Source of the DNA: Paramacrobiotus metropolitanus
Lineage: Eukaryota; Tardigrada; Eutardigrada; Parachela; Macrobiotidae
Assembly: GCF_019649055.1 (NCBI RefSeq)
Contig: NW_026570309.1
Coordinates: 558,001 to 622,000, forward strand
Length of the DNA: 64,000 nucleotides
Reading direction: 5' to 3'
Below the pieces are notes generated by a model that worked only from the letters and a program-made list of their open reading frames with translations, was not told the origin of the DNA and made no database searches. Positions 39,851 through 52,300 of this stretch are shown here, in pieces. The stretch's first letter is position 1. Each line of letters opens with the position of its first letter. The position numbers were made by a program, and so were the translations under genes.

Positions 39851-42800
39851 ATGGATAACGTTGTATTATCGCGAATCCGCAAAGCTCCGCTTATCCCTAA
39901 GCCATACGGGCGTTTTGCTGTTGATGTTTTAAAGGACGGATCGACGTATCGCGGGTACATCTGCGGCATTGAAAATGGTCAGTATGTGGTACGACTCGGG
40001 TCGCAGGAACAAGCGCAGATGGTACCCATGGATAAACTGCGCCTACCAGATTGTGGCGATTGGGATGCATTTAACCGGGATACATTTAAGGAGGAGATCG
40101 ACATTCTGATTAGTACGGATGAGAATCAGCCCGAATCGTGGCAACCAGCACATCTTGTCAACGGCGTGTATAGCGGAGATTACTTCTTTATAACTGCCGA
40201 CGTTTATTTGCCGGGTAATCGCGTCAAGCGCTGTTGCGTGCTTGATGGTAATTGTGCTGGTTTTAAGCGTATTCGTCGCCGTGCAAACGTCGGGTCGTGT
40301 GTCACATCGTTGACATTTAATTATGTCAAAATCCCCATTGCACCTTTAAGCTTGCGTTCGTCCAGTATCGTTAGCACACTGGAGGCCGTACAAAAGATGC
40401 CCTTATTTTCCGGAGTGTTCTATTATGGCAATTGTAGATCAATTATGTTCCTCGGTGTCGTGGATAACTGCATTGCTGTATTAGTCAAAGAACAGTACAA
40501 AAACCACATCACAAGTGATGAAATCCTCAACATTTTTGAAGAGACTGTTGATCGGTTTGGAAAAATACTTGCCAAGACTCCAGAAGTGGTGGTTCCTTGC
40601 ATTTTGGAAAATATGCTGTCCATTGTTGTCTGCCAGCAAGGTATAATCTTATGTTTTTGTCTAGTTTGACTTATGCTCTTGTTAAACGGGACAACGCTGC
40701 GACACTGAGTCTCGGTGCGAAAAAATGTTTGTGGTGCAGTACGCAGCTGAGGAATGTACAGAGTACTCCCCAAGATTTTCTGTTTCCAGACTTTTACTAC
40801 AGGAACGAATTCCGTTTGGGAGAAGTTTGCATGGAGCTTCATCTGATTGTATTTTCTTATTTGAATATTTATGACCAACATCAACTTCGCAGGTAAGTGC
40901 AGGCTCTACAGCACATCCGTGTGCATTACATGCATGTTTTATGTGAACTGTTAACAATAAGGAAACAAAAACAGTTGCAAATTTGCATTGAAGCTGTTAC
41001 ACCAAACGATAAATACTTACAGACGCATAATATATTTATGGAAAACAAAGTCGTATTAATCTTGCGATCCAGCAAGTGTAGACCAACCCGGGGAAAGGTG
41101 TGAGAAGGCTGTTAGATTTTGTTGATTCGACATAATGGTACTATACAGTGTACAACGGGAAAGCTATGACCTATGAAACCTAAGAAGACTAAGAAACCTA
41201 AGAAACCTAAGAAACCTAAGAAACCTAAGAAAACCTAAAAAAACCTAAGAAACCTAAGAAAACCTAAGAAAACCTAAGAACCTATCCTAAGAAAAGAAAC
41301 CCTAAGAACCTAAGAAAACCTTAAAACTATTGGTTAAACACTATATATAAGCAGCTTACGGGACGACCGTTGGATGACCTTTTCCTCCCAACAGGTCATC
41401 ACCATTCGACTCAGAAAAAAATTCTGAGCCGAATGACGTCATCGATGACGTCATAGCTTTCCCGGTGTATAATACCATTATGCCGTTGATTCGCACGGTG
41501 CAGTTCTACGAAATGATGGCCATGTCGAAGTATATATGCAAATTTCGGTTGCGTTTTCACGGCGTAAGCTGTATGTCCCGGACAATCCGTACGAAATCAG
41601 TTTCTTCCTAAATTATGCGCTGACTACTACGTATGCACAATAAAATATATCTGCAGAGGTTAACGTTAGTTCAGTCATCTTTTTCAGGCCCGGAGAAGTT
41701 AAATGGTTAATGGAGTCGATACCTAGTGCGAGCGGTCCAGGGCAATTCGATACCTCGTAGAATTGTTATTATCGAGTAAATATAGCAATTGGGTTCCCGA
41801 CATCTTAGCCAGCGTAATTAAAAGTTTCGATACTATGAGAGATTGTAGTGCCTTGCTTTAATATGGCCGTATTGGCATTCTATGCTCCCTGGGAAAAATA
41901 ACAGTAAGACAACATTTCTTAATTCAGTAAACCGTGCAAATTCGAATAGCCAAATTTGATTTTTCTGTATTTTCATGTACTTACTTTACGATGTGGTAGA
42001 CTAAAAATAGAGTACGTGCATCGGTTGTAAATAAACCAGCCTTCGGCTACGTGCGCCCATATGCACGCACTTACACAATATATTTTACTGTTTCAGGACG
42101 TGCCATTGGTTCGATCAACTGCTGTCCTTGAATGTGCTTCGGCAGTGCATAATACTGCCTCGTCAACATGAATATGTCACTGAACGTCTGGGGTTCATTG
42201 GCCGTTATGCCACCACCTGCTCGAAAAAATTCATACTTGCGGAAATCGTTGCAAATGTCGTAACCAGTGACGCCAGGCTAGTTTATCTGACAGGTGACTG
42301 GGAGGAGCTTCTGAAAATCTTCGTGAATGTTATAAAGGTCATATCCGTGAAATTACGGTGGTTGGTTATTGCGGACAATTCCGTGTTGATGTTCAACGAT
42401 TTTCTGGTATTTCCGAAACCGTTTCCGATGTTGCGCACACAGGACTTTGTACATACACAAATCAATTTTTTGCCCATGTCTCATTATCCCGATTATGCTC
42501 ACAGTTGCCAGCGCCTAGTTTTAAAGAACTGCTGCTTCAGTAGCAAAATATCGATGTGTTTCACCGGAATGGCAGTAGAGGGCAACTATGCTCATCGTCC
42601 TGAATCACGCAGTCACCTGGGATGTTGCTACGATCCATTTTGTATCAGAATTCCATGCTGGCAGTATCATTTCGAAGATCTAGATAACTGCAAATTTGCT
42701 GCAGCTTTTCGGTTAACGCTGGCAGAATTTTGTCCAGTACTGGAGCGTAGTAAGGCGGAAATTCTGATCTCCTGGATAGATTCCCTCACAGAAAAAGATT

Positions 42801-43060
42801 TAGAAGTAAAGCAGTGTATTTCGCCGTATCTGGAACTGTCTTATGAGCTGTGAGTAGACGTAGAACGGACAGGTGAGGATGAAAGTGGAAATAAGTTGTG
42901 CCATAAACTGGCTTTTTGGTTTTGCAGATGGGACGAAGAACCACCAAGCAGCTTGGATGATGTGATATTGAATATATCCAACAGGATTTCCACCGGAAGT
43001 TTGGTTATGCAGACCCTTGCTTTGCTACTGCCGTGTAGTCCAGGCGACTCTACAAAGTAG
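39851..43060 (+). CDS. Agenet/KH0-like plus F-box protein, apparently intact, 4 exons
   Basis: Exons 39851-40640, 40790-40892, 42097-42849 and 42928-43060 join in frame to 592 residues, with GT-AG introns at phases 1, 0 and 2. Residues 20-62 (AVDVLKDGSTYRGYICGIENGQYVVRL) look like a Tudor/Agenet fold. Residues 78-145 (EEIDILISTDENQPESWQPAHLV...IRRR) form a second one, and residues 150-230 resemble the KH0 domain. Order and spacing are those of the FMRP/FXR N-terminus, which binds methyl-lysine and partners. Exon 2 and the start of exon 3 form an F-box (MELHLIVFSYLNIYDQHQLRRTC), which in the family docks SKP1 of an SCF ubiquitin ligase. Exons 3-4 encode an unknown domain with LVLKNCCFSS. Fusion of an Agenet reader with an F-box suggests a ubiquitin ligase adaptor that reads modified proteins. 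That function is inference. Confidence 0.75.
41174..41328 (+). repeat. Minisatellite, unit about CCTAAGAAA
   Basis: Roughly 15 imperfect copies of a 9-10 bp unit in intron 2 of the gene at 39851. Confidence 0.85.
41404..41453. promoter_or_regulatory. Hairpin followed by a palindromic pair of CRE-like sites
   Basis: ATTCGACTCAGAA (41404-41416) pairs with TTCTGAGCCGAAT (41422-41434) except for one mismatch. Directly after it TGACGTCATCGATGACGTCA is a perfect 20-bp palindrome holding two TGACGTCA sites, the consensus of CREB/ATF factors. It lies in intron 2. Use as an enhancer is not shown by the sequence. Confidence 0.5.
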
Positions 43061-45376
43061 CAGCTTTGTTGACGCGGCCGAACCAATCGCTTGACGGACT
43101 TCTGCCGGCCGGTGGAAGCAATATATGCATGTAATGTATGTCAACTGAAGGGGCGGAGCACCAGTGAAACTGATGAAATGAACCGGTTCAATTCGTTAGT
43201 TTGAGCGTCGAATTACTCTAGCAGGGGCGTTTCTATCAATTTCAGTGTATTCCACTTGCTTAATTACGGTAAGGCATTAACTAATAACTACTTAATTAAT
43301 TAAGTGTTTACTTATCAGCCAGTTTAATTAGCAATTGCTCGAATTTTGTTCCCGATGAAGACGAAACATTTGGCACTTGCCACTGGGTATGATGCCGCAA
43401 GTGCTCTGTTAAAGGAGACCAGCAAGGAGAAGTTTATCAGAACGCGCGCTTTTTTAATCTTTGCGTTTGATGCTAATGGGGCAGTGCTAAAAGGCACGGT
43501 CCCTTCACATGCCAGCTGGCACCAATTTCTCATTTGAATATATTTTTTGAATGTTATTCGCCCCTACAAATAATATGAATAAATCTATGCATTCTTATTG
43601 GTGTAATTCGTGGTTTCTAGTAAATGCAGCAGTAAATTCAGCCAGAGCTTGCCATCTAAGTACCGTATTACATACTGCCATCTAGTATGTTTCTAATACG
43701 ACTGTTCTTTTCTGTTTTTTTTTCTGTTTCAAAAAATGCTGAGCTGGTAGACATTAATTACGGACAATGATTCAAAATTTATAGGGCAACAGCAAATTAA
43801 CGGCTTCCTGAAAGTTGATAGACAGACTGCTGCGATCCTATCATGTAATTTATATTAATTTTTGCAGTTATTAAATCGGTGAACGTAACGTCCGACTGAC
43901 CCGATTCCGAGTATCTACGAGATCGCAAATGGCAACGAGCGAACACACACTCGCAAAAATGTTGCAAGCCGCTGTAATCTTACGGTACAAATGAATTCAG
44001 TAAGCGGTTCGCAGTTCGACAACCTGATGCCCTTAGCGAGTTTAATCAGTATAACTTAGGTACAGAGTGTAATTAACGATAAGTACTTGTACAGTGCAGA
44101 AACACCAAGTAACGCAAACAGCGTAAATTAAATTTTAATACAGCCCAAATTAAATTATGCAGTATTTTAATAGGCAGTGGCCACCAAAATAACAATATCT
44201 GCAGACGCTGGCACACTACTTGAAATTTAAACTCAAATATTAAGAAAACAACGAAAATTTCAATGTTTAGTCGGGTTATAAGGTAAAGTACGCAAAACAG
44301 CTTCTAATAAAATCAATCAGATTTATTCATGAAACAGCTTGTGCTGTGTACAGATGCGATTTGTATTACACATTTACTTATACTATTACCTACTTACTCT
44401 TACCTACTGCTTACTGCAGCTTTGTACTGTCGATCGCCAAGCATCGTTGTTCTAAGTACACGTGCATTTAGACGTCGTAACAATTTCCGGTAACTAGACT
44501 ATTGGAGATTTATTCAAATAATACGTTATTTAAGAGATAACTGTCCGGTGTTTCTGTGAATCTAATAAGAATGCAGCATGGTGCATTGTCAAATGCTTTT
44601 GCGGCCTTTCATTGCCTTGGACCATCACTTTCGCACGCCCAGCTTGAGTTTTGGCCGAGGTTCCTTGGTTCAAGCCCGCTTACATGAAAGCAACGATAAA
44701 ACAATACCGTTCAACCAAAATCGCTATGATTAGTGCCGCACGAGTATCTTTAGTAGTATGATTCATGGCGATGAAGTTACTTTTAATATTGACCTTCCAG
44801 CGTAAACGTACGGTTTCTTGTAGTACATAATGAAAAAAAGCATGTCCATCACCTGAAATGATTTATTCGGTTGTAGTTTTAGCTTGCCTAAATTGTACAT
44901 ATGTGGTGAATCGAAGTCAGAGACACAAAACGCTACCGTAATCGCCTCTGGCAACACGTTGGAAGAATTCAGAATTTTTATTACGAATTTATTAAGCATC
45001 CATAAGGAAAATCACCACTGGAAAATCCGTCACCACTGGAAAATCTTACAAATCTATGAAAAACAAAAAATTATTAAGCAAACAAAATTCATTTGGCGGT
45101 GCACGAATTACTAAAAACGACTAGCGTCAAATACTCAGTAAAACCCACAGCACAAATTCGAGCAATGCCAGCTACCAGGTCATCGCAGTATCAAAGCGCC
45201 GATTAGAACTAAACTATCAAACTATGTACTAGTACCCAATTTATATATATTATTCTACATAATTACGGTTACAACAAACGTGCGCCGCATTAGAAACCAA
45301 AACCGCACCGCGCTAAAACCTACCAAAAACATCCGCGCCAAATGACATCGAATACCATTTGTTAAAACTTACCGAT
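43061..45376. other. Intergenic, AT-rich
   Basis: No gene, repeat array or RNA gene recognised. A short ORF at 43346-43537 and its minus-strand counterpart are not credible. Confidence 0.4.
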
Positions 45377-45853
45377 TCATTTCTTTTTCAACGGAGACGG
45401 GGATCGTGATTTGCGGGTGCCTACCGTTGGGCGGAGAAATCGGGCATCTTTGTGGCTGCTACCGCCAGTATTCGGCTCCTGACCCGGAGAGATCGTCAGA
45501 TTAAAGTCATGATGCAAATCTTCCGCGCCGAATTTGTCTTCCCCCACGACCTATTGCAAACAAATCGCTTATGCTTATATCTGTGTTTGATATTGAAATA
45601 TTTTAACACTTGATATTGAGTTATGTTTTCCGGCCACCAAACGTCATGATCGTCGATCTTTTCTTTCTTATCGGTGGCTGCGGTAATGATGGCTTGCCAG
45701 TTGTTCTTGATTTCCTTCACTTTTTCGACCCCGAACATTTGTCGAAATTCTCCACTTTCATAATCCGCGAGGTAGTAATCAGATGAGTTAGTCTTCCCAA
45801 TCTCTTTGTCAAAACGGCAGTTGGCTGCGTTCCAGTTGATGTTCAGCGTCTTG
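45377..45853 (-). CDS. 3' exons of an unrecognised gene
   Basis: The exon 45853-45610 follows an acceptor TTTGTGCAG and codes KTLNINWNAANCRFDK, then YYLADYESGEFRQMFGVEKV and WWPENITQYQ. A 59-bp intron (45609-45551) leads in phase 0 to the last exon 45550-45377, coding VVGEDKFGAEDLHHDFNLT and ending SRSPSPLKKK before TGA. Splice phases agree. Upstream exons are not identified, so the start is unknown; they may lie between 45.9 and 47 kb. The protein is charged and hydrophilic with a Ser/Pro/Lys C-terminus. I do not recognise the family. Confidence 0.55.
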
Positions 45854-46873
45854 CTGCACAAAAAAAAGTTGCAGTTAGCTGTACCGTACTTGAACTGAAG
45901 TAACCAAAATTACCCCGGTTGCAAGAACCTTACTCGGAATTATTGCTTAAGATCAGTACTGTAAGAGGCGGTACTGCATAGCTCTCAAGTGTAGATGTTT
46001 CGCACAGTGCTCAACTGATTTATCTGCTTTAGATACGTATTTTTGTCGATTGACGCGCGCCATTCTTGTGACTATAAACGACTTTGACTACGTCAGCTGT
46101 GCACATTGTCTCTTGCTCTGCCCTTCCGTATTCCGAAAATGAAATAAACCTTGTGCTGATCACATTATTTTGTTTGCAGTCGCAAAGATGTCACTGTATC
46201 TATAATCTAGGTAATGTTAACAGCACAAATAAAAATCTGAATTTGTAAAGTACTGTATTTATTCAAAATTAACAACCAGAGAAATCCCTCAATCACCCGT
46301 GCTAGGCGTCAGATCCTTTGACACCACAAAGGCCGATGTCTAGCGCTGGCGGTCCAGAGGATTTTTCTGTTCGTTGTTTTCGTGACGTAATTACAGTAAG
46401 CAAAAAAAGCTTACGTTTGTCGGCCAAAAGAACTGTAACAGAAACACGCCTGCCATCGGCTTAATGATCACTTCACTGTCCGTTTTGTATTTTCTACACG
46501 GCAAGGGCAAAATAATCCGACATACATGTTTTGGCAATTGACTTAAAGGAAGGAGAGTATGACCTTTGCGGCTAACAACAGCGGTGAGCAATAACGTGGC
46601 TCCGTCACGGATTATCACTATATATATTAAATTTTTAGCGCGAAATTTTGTATTTCAAGCTCAAACCAAATTTTTCATACGCATGGGCGTACATCTGCTA
46701 CTGGCTGACCTACAGATAGTTTTGTGTTTGATCAAAATGTGCGACGGTTTAGAAATTTTATCGCCCGACCGAACCACGTATCTTGCCTAGATCTCAAGTT
46801 CAGAATCCTCTCTAAGCTCTCTTATTGTGATTTATTACAATTTCAGAATCCTCACTGTATTGTAATGTTTCAG
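45854..46873. other. Possible 5' region of the minus-strand gene; nothing specific
   Basis: No convincing exon or element. Confidence 0.35.
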
Positions 46874-46976
46874 ACTAACGCTGTTCAAAAGAATTCCTTT
46901 GTGAAGATCTATTTACGGAGGTGATCATGGAAGTGTTTCCTTTTATGGATGTTTATGAGCAATATATGTGCGATGC
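46874..46976 (+). pseudogene. Isolated F-box exon relic
   Basis: After acceptor ATGTTTCAG (46873), the sequence aligns with exon 2 of the gene at 49316. MEVFPFMDVYEQY matches MEVFSFLDVYDQN, but the second codon is TAA and the splice donor is lost. No matching exon 1 or 3 is nearby on this strand. Confidence 0.65.
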
Positions 46977-47294
46977 CCGGCAGGGGGCAGGCAGTGGCCG
47001 GATCTGGAAGTGGTTAGATCTGAAAGCAACGGTTTCTCCACAAGATCTGAAAGAAATTTCATCCATCGGCTGCAATGAATGCAGATTGAACTTATCCGTA
47101 AAGTTAAAGTTTCGTCCTCAGCAGGTCAATCACAAAGCTGTGTGCCACAGGTTCCGCTTTTTGAGGTTAAATACGAACACCGGAATTAACATTTACGTAG
47201 CCGCGGACTATAGATAGATAATCTTACTAATTGACTCGCGAGCGTAAAATGTTTTGGTCTTCAAAGTGCAGTTTAACTTGATTACTAACATTAC

Positions 47295-48099
47295 CTAGAC
47301 CAGCAACGATTCGTGTGATAAGTTCGTTCAGAACGGTGCGAGAAATTGTTTCTGTTGCAAGGGTAAATTTTCTAATAAAATTATCCACAGCGGACTTACG
47401 CGTTTGAATACATTTGCTTAACTTCAGAATCCGTTAACGTTTGACTCAATTCCTTTTCTGCTAACACAGCAACGTGATCATCCGTTGCATCCATAAACAT
47501 AATTCCACAAATTTCCTGCATTAAGCGACTGCGAAAACGTGGCATTTGTCGTGCTTTCCGCATAGTATCAACGAAGTCGTTACAATACGGAGAAAACTCT
47601 GAATCCGGTATCTCACGATTGACAAACGACTGTGGCATAACGGGATCCCCAAGATAACCCCGGCGCCTTACTCGCTTGAGAGCGGCACCAGAGGAGTCCA
47701 GAACATAATAACATTTAACCACATTTTCCGGCAGCTTCACTTCCACATTTAGGAACGAAAACGCGTCCATAAATGTGTCGTCAATGATGCAAGCTGGCTG
47801 CCACAACTCGGGCTGATTCTCTTCCACACTGACAAGGACGTCAATGTCTTCCAGTACATCGTCAATGTCGGAATGTCCAAGCTTAGAGATTGAAACCAAT
47901 TCGTGCGGCGCAATTTATCCATCGGGAGGCGTCGTAGTTGCTGCATGGAACCAATTCGCACCATACAATGATCATTATCAGCTGCGCAAACGTACCCACG
48001 ATAAGCTGCGTTCTCATCCAGAACATCAACAATAAATCGTCCACAGACCGCTGCGATAACGGGATCTCTGCTAATCCGCACTGACGAAAAATTTTCAAT
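47295..48099 (-). pseudogene. Agenet/F-box relic 3, exon 1 only
   Basis: It aligns over its full length with exon 1 of the gene at 49316: ENFSSVRISRDPVI, YRGYVCAADNDHCMVRIGS, EDIDVLVSVEENQPELWQPA and TRIVAGL. The start codon position reads ATT instead of ATG. One-base shifts occur near 47885 and 47400. A donor-like GTAATG follows at 47294, but no F-box exon follows on this strand. Confidence 0.8.
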
Positions 48100-49315
48100 C
48101 TTGTCTCTCGCGCGGAAAGTGTTTTTCGTGGGTAATTTGTGTAATCGTGAGCTTGCAGCTTCCCGGCAAACAGTGTATGCGTGTTGGCAAATCTTGTTCT
48201 TTGCCGCCTAATACTGTACGTAACATCCTTCAAGGAGTAGCAGGCACACAGTAATTTTGAATATTCCTTTAGTCATATCATTCCAGAGTTATCGTAAACG
48301 CTTTCGCAAACAAATTTGATGTACTAGTGTTTGAAACCGATGAATGGCGCACCTGCTGTGCAAATGTGCTGTAACAGACTGCACATGACAAACACTGTCA
48401 GATCAAAAATATGAAAATGGCGTTGCGATGCTGTCGGTGCGTTGGAAACTAACATTGGAGTGCACGTGCAATTGTGCTTCATTCATCCAGGGAAAAGGGC
48501 ATATGCAAAAAATTCATGCTACTCTGTACACCTGTCGATACGCGCACGTATAAAAGCTGTATCGTAAGGAAGGAATTAGGAATTTATGCAGTACATTAAG
48601 ATGTACATGACTGGGCAGTTAACAGTCAATGGCGATCACTTCCCGGGGTAGTATTCAACTTACTGCATAAACAGAAAATGCCGATGAGAGTGATACCTCA
48701 ACTTCCAAGGAGCAACGCGGTGCTTTGCTTCACCAGATGTGTCCGCTCCAAAGTGCAGTGCATTCCAGATTATACTGTTTATTAATGTACCTTATGGGTC
48801 ATTACTGTACTGGTACTTAATGTGCGACATAGCAGCCAGATCAATACCGGCGCGGGTGGTGCCGCGCTTTTGATTTGACACGGTGGCAAGACAGAGACAA
48901 CCGCACAAGAGCGTGATGCATGTATTGGTTGAGCATGGTATGTACAGTACTCTTATTGATTTATTCTGTTTCAAACTTTCTGTGCTTGATACTAGTCTAC
49001 CAGTATGAAAGAGGCACAAATACTGCAGCGGTACTGGCGGATCGACAGGATCGCAAATTCCTTTTAATCTCCCCAGTGTTCCGGTATAGTTTAGTTGAAC
49101 AAAGTTGACGAAACGCATATAACCTTGTGTGTTAACAAATTTCACCATGCCACTCTTGTCGAATTTTCGGACAATGTAAAAAGGACAAGGTACAACAATT
49201 AAAGTGCGTCTGTCAGTCCCAAAATGCTGTTCTAAGGCGGCCATCAAAGTTAACCAACACGCACGCATCACTTCTTGGGAAAGTACGCTGAAGTTTCTTC
49301 CACACAAACTATAAG
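48100..49315. other. Region between relic 3 and the next gene
   Basis: Head-to-head arrangement. A 171-codon minus-strand ORF (49307-48792) has no recognisable domain and is probably chance. Promoter elements cannot be named. Confidence 0.35.
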
Positions 49316-52300
49316 ATGGAAAATTTTTTGTCGGCTCGGATTAGCAGAGCTCCCCTTATCACAGGCGTCTATGATCGCTTTGTTGTCGATTTTCTGGATG
49401 CGGATGCCACGTTTCGCGGGTACGTTTGTGCAGTCGAGAAGGATCACTGCATGGTGCGAGTGGGTTCCATGCAGCAACTACGGCGCATCCCTATGGATAA
49501 ATTGCATTTAGCGGATTATAGTGAACGCCGATGCCTGAACCCTCAAACTACACCGGAGGAGATTGACGTTCTTATCAGTGTGGAAGACAATCAGCCGGAA
49601 TCGTGGCAGCCAGCTCGCATCATTAGTGGCTCATCGATACATGATTTCTCGTTGTTATATATAGAAGCGAGCCTGCCGGGTGATGTATTCAGGCAGTATT
49701 ATGTTCTTGATTCTTTTGGTGCCCCTTTCAGACGGATTCGCCCGCGGGGTAATCTAGGGGAACCTTTTACGCCACAGTCGTTTATTTATCAGGAGGTCGC
49801 TCTATCCGAGATCAAACAGTATTGCAACCACTTTGCAGATACTCTGCACAAAGTACAAGGAATGCCACGTTTTCGCAGTCGTTTTATGCAGAAAAATTGT
49901 GGAATTGCATTTCTGAGTGCCACGGATTATCACATTGCTGTATTAGTCCAAGAGGAATATAATCATACATTAACAGTTTATGGAATTAACATTGCTAAAG
50001 TCATAGCGTCTACTGTGGATCAGTTCGTGGGGAAATTTACCCAGGCAACAGCACAAATTGCTGACACCGTTCTGAAAGAACTTATCACCAGAATCGTTGT
50101 TGATCTAGGTAAAATTAGAAACCTTGAACTGAATCTGCAGTATATATGAAAGTACTAGAAAAATGCACCTTGGCGTGCATTGGCAGACCGGAGCGAGACT
50201 TAGCAAAATTTCCGCTACTTTGGCGGTATTGGTTCGCACAGGATGTAGTACATTGTGGAATAACGAAAAGCGCATATTATACAAAACTATGTACGAGAAT
50301 AGTGAAAAACGTGCTGCAAGGCTACCTTTTTCTCGCAACGCTACCTTCTAAATTTGTTGGAAACTGCATTTAATTAACAAGTTTGGCTTGAAAGGAGTAG
50401 TCAAGAAGAACATAATTTACAGTATTAAGTAAAGTTCCATGGGTTATTCACTTGTATCAGGCAATTGTGGAGATAGGGGAGTGAACGAGCTAGTGTTCAT
50501 GCGTTTTAGCTAATTGGTTGGAAAAGCCGCGAATTTACGGAACGATGTATAAAACCGATATGCGACCTTTAACGTTTCTAAAAGATTATAAAGTTTCAAA
50601 AAATTTCAATGAGGCTGTAGTAATTAACGGGACACAAGTTCAGTTATGGGACTTCACATTCGCAAGGTTAATCGCAGGCCGTACCGGGCGACCTTAGTAC
50701 TGTATAATGGCCCAATTCAACGGTATTGCAGTTGCAGCTCTTGATTTCATTCTGTCGGTTACAGAATTATCGCTATGACATTATCAAATCTATGTCGCTA
50801 TGACATTATCAAATTTATCAGAGAAAATGTCCCCACTTTTTGCAATTTTATTGCGGGCCTCGACAACAATTATAGCATTTTGATTTTTGTCCGTTACTGA
50901 AGTACGTAAGTAACGCAGACCGTTCAAGGTGCAAATACAACCCATGCATTTGCATAATGCACATGAGTGACGGGCAATAATGGCCGGATATGGGTTGTAT
51001 TTCCGACCACATATCGATGTCAGAGAGAATTCTTAACGCCAGTGCTTTGGCGTGCATAACCTGCAGAATTGCCTCCGTCTCGGCAATATTGTCTCCATGT
51101 AAACTTGCCGCCGTTTTCCCACCACAAGTTTTGAGCTTCGAAACGTACGCCCTTTCGTAACCCCCGTAGCGGTTTATGAAAATTAAAAAATTTATTTTAA
51201 AAACCGGGTATTAAAAACCCGTGTCGGTGATTAGTGCCGCCAAGGGCACCTTTACGATCAAAGGGTTATTATTCTAGTGACTGTGGGAAAGAGGACCAGA
51301 AAAGTATCCCAGAGGGAAATTTAAGGTGGTGGATAATTATTGCTGATCCCATCCCTCATGTGCATCACGTTACGGAGATGTATGCGCGTATATGTACCGA
51401 ACGTCATGTATTATTTACGTAAAAGACAGAAATCAAAACTGTGGCACTTTTTTATGTGTCGCTACAAATCAGCATTTAGCAGTAGCGTCATAGTGGTTAA
51501 ATTGTGGTGATACCATAGCATTACTTCCGTAACGGGAAGAAATCAAGAGCTGCAGTACCGCTACACAGACCCGCTGTGTCACGGCGGTCTGCATGACGTT
51601 ACAGGCAGTTTGACACTGGCTGTGATGACGTCATAGCGGTCAGCTGAGTGAACATCAAACTTACTTCCGTAACAAAATTCCGTAACGCACTTCCGTAACG
51701 AACTTCCGTAACAAACTTCCGTAACGGGTTTCCGTAACGGACAGAAATCAACCAATGCATTGGTCTTGAATATAGAGGACCTTCGCTACGCTCCGGTCGA
51801 TCATGAACCTCAACACGTGTTTTCTACACTGGCAGTGTAGCGCACACTATTGTCTAAAATCCAAACAGTGTATAAGAAAATTTTGTAATCAAATTTTAAA
51901 CCAAACCTTCCATGCGCATATGTGCATGTCCGGCGCAGTACTATTGATAAAACATCATTAACGTTTGCTAATTTGCTAGCTGCTCTAAAGTTACGTAAAT
52001 TCTTGGTCGGTTGGCCTACTGGCCTGGCGATTCTACAGCAAAACCAGATATTGCTTGAAGTTATAATTTTGCCGATTGTGATACAAGGTAATCACTAATC
52101 ACTAGAAGTAGTACAATATGCATCGGTATTTCAGAATGCGCAATCTATTTTTCTGTTTCAGACTTGCGCGATCCTCACGAGTTCCATTTTGAAGAGTTAC
52201 TAACTGAACTCAGCATGGAAGTATTTTCTTTTCTTGATGTTTATGACCAAAATCAACTCCGCAGGTAAAGTTACGGTTTTTAGGAGACCAGGAATTGCAT

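Noticed and set aside
41174-41328. Telomere-like repeat (CCTAAGAAA)
   Set aside because: It is imperfect, short and inside an intron, and not a known telomeric unit; treated as a minisatellite.
44630-44700. tRNA-like GGTTCAAGCCC
   Set aside because: The T-loop-like string has no matching A box or foldable cloverleaf around it.
48792-49307. 171-codon minus-strand ORF
   Set aside because: No domain, no splice support, composition unlike neighbours, and it lies in the head-to-head promoter region of two family members.
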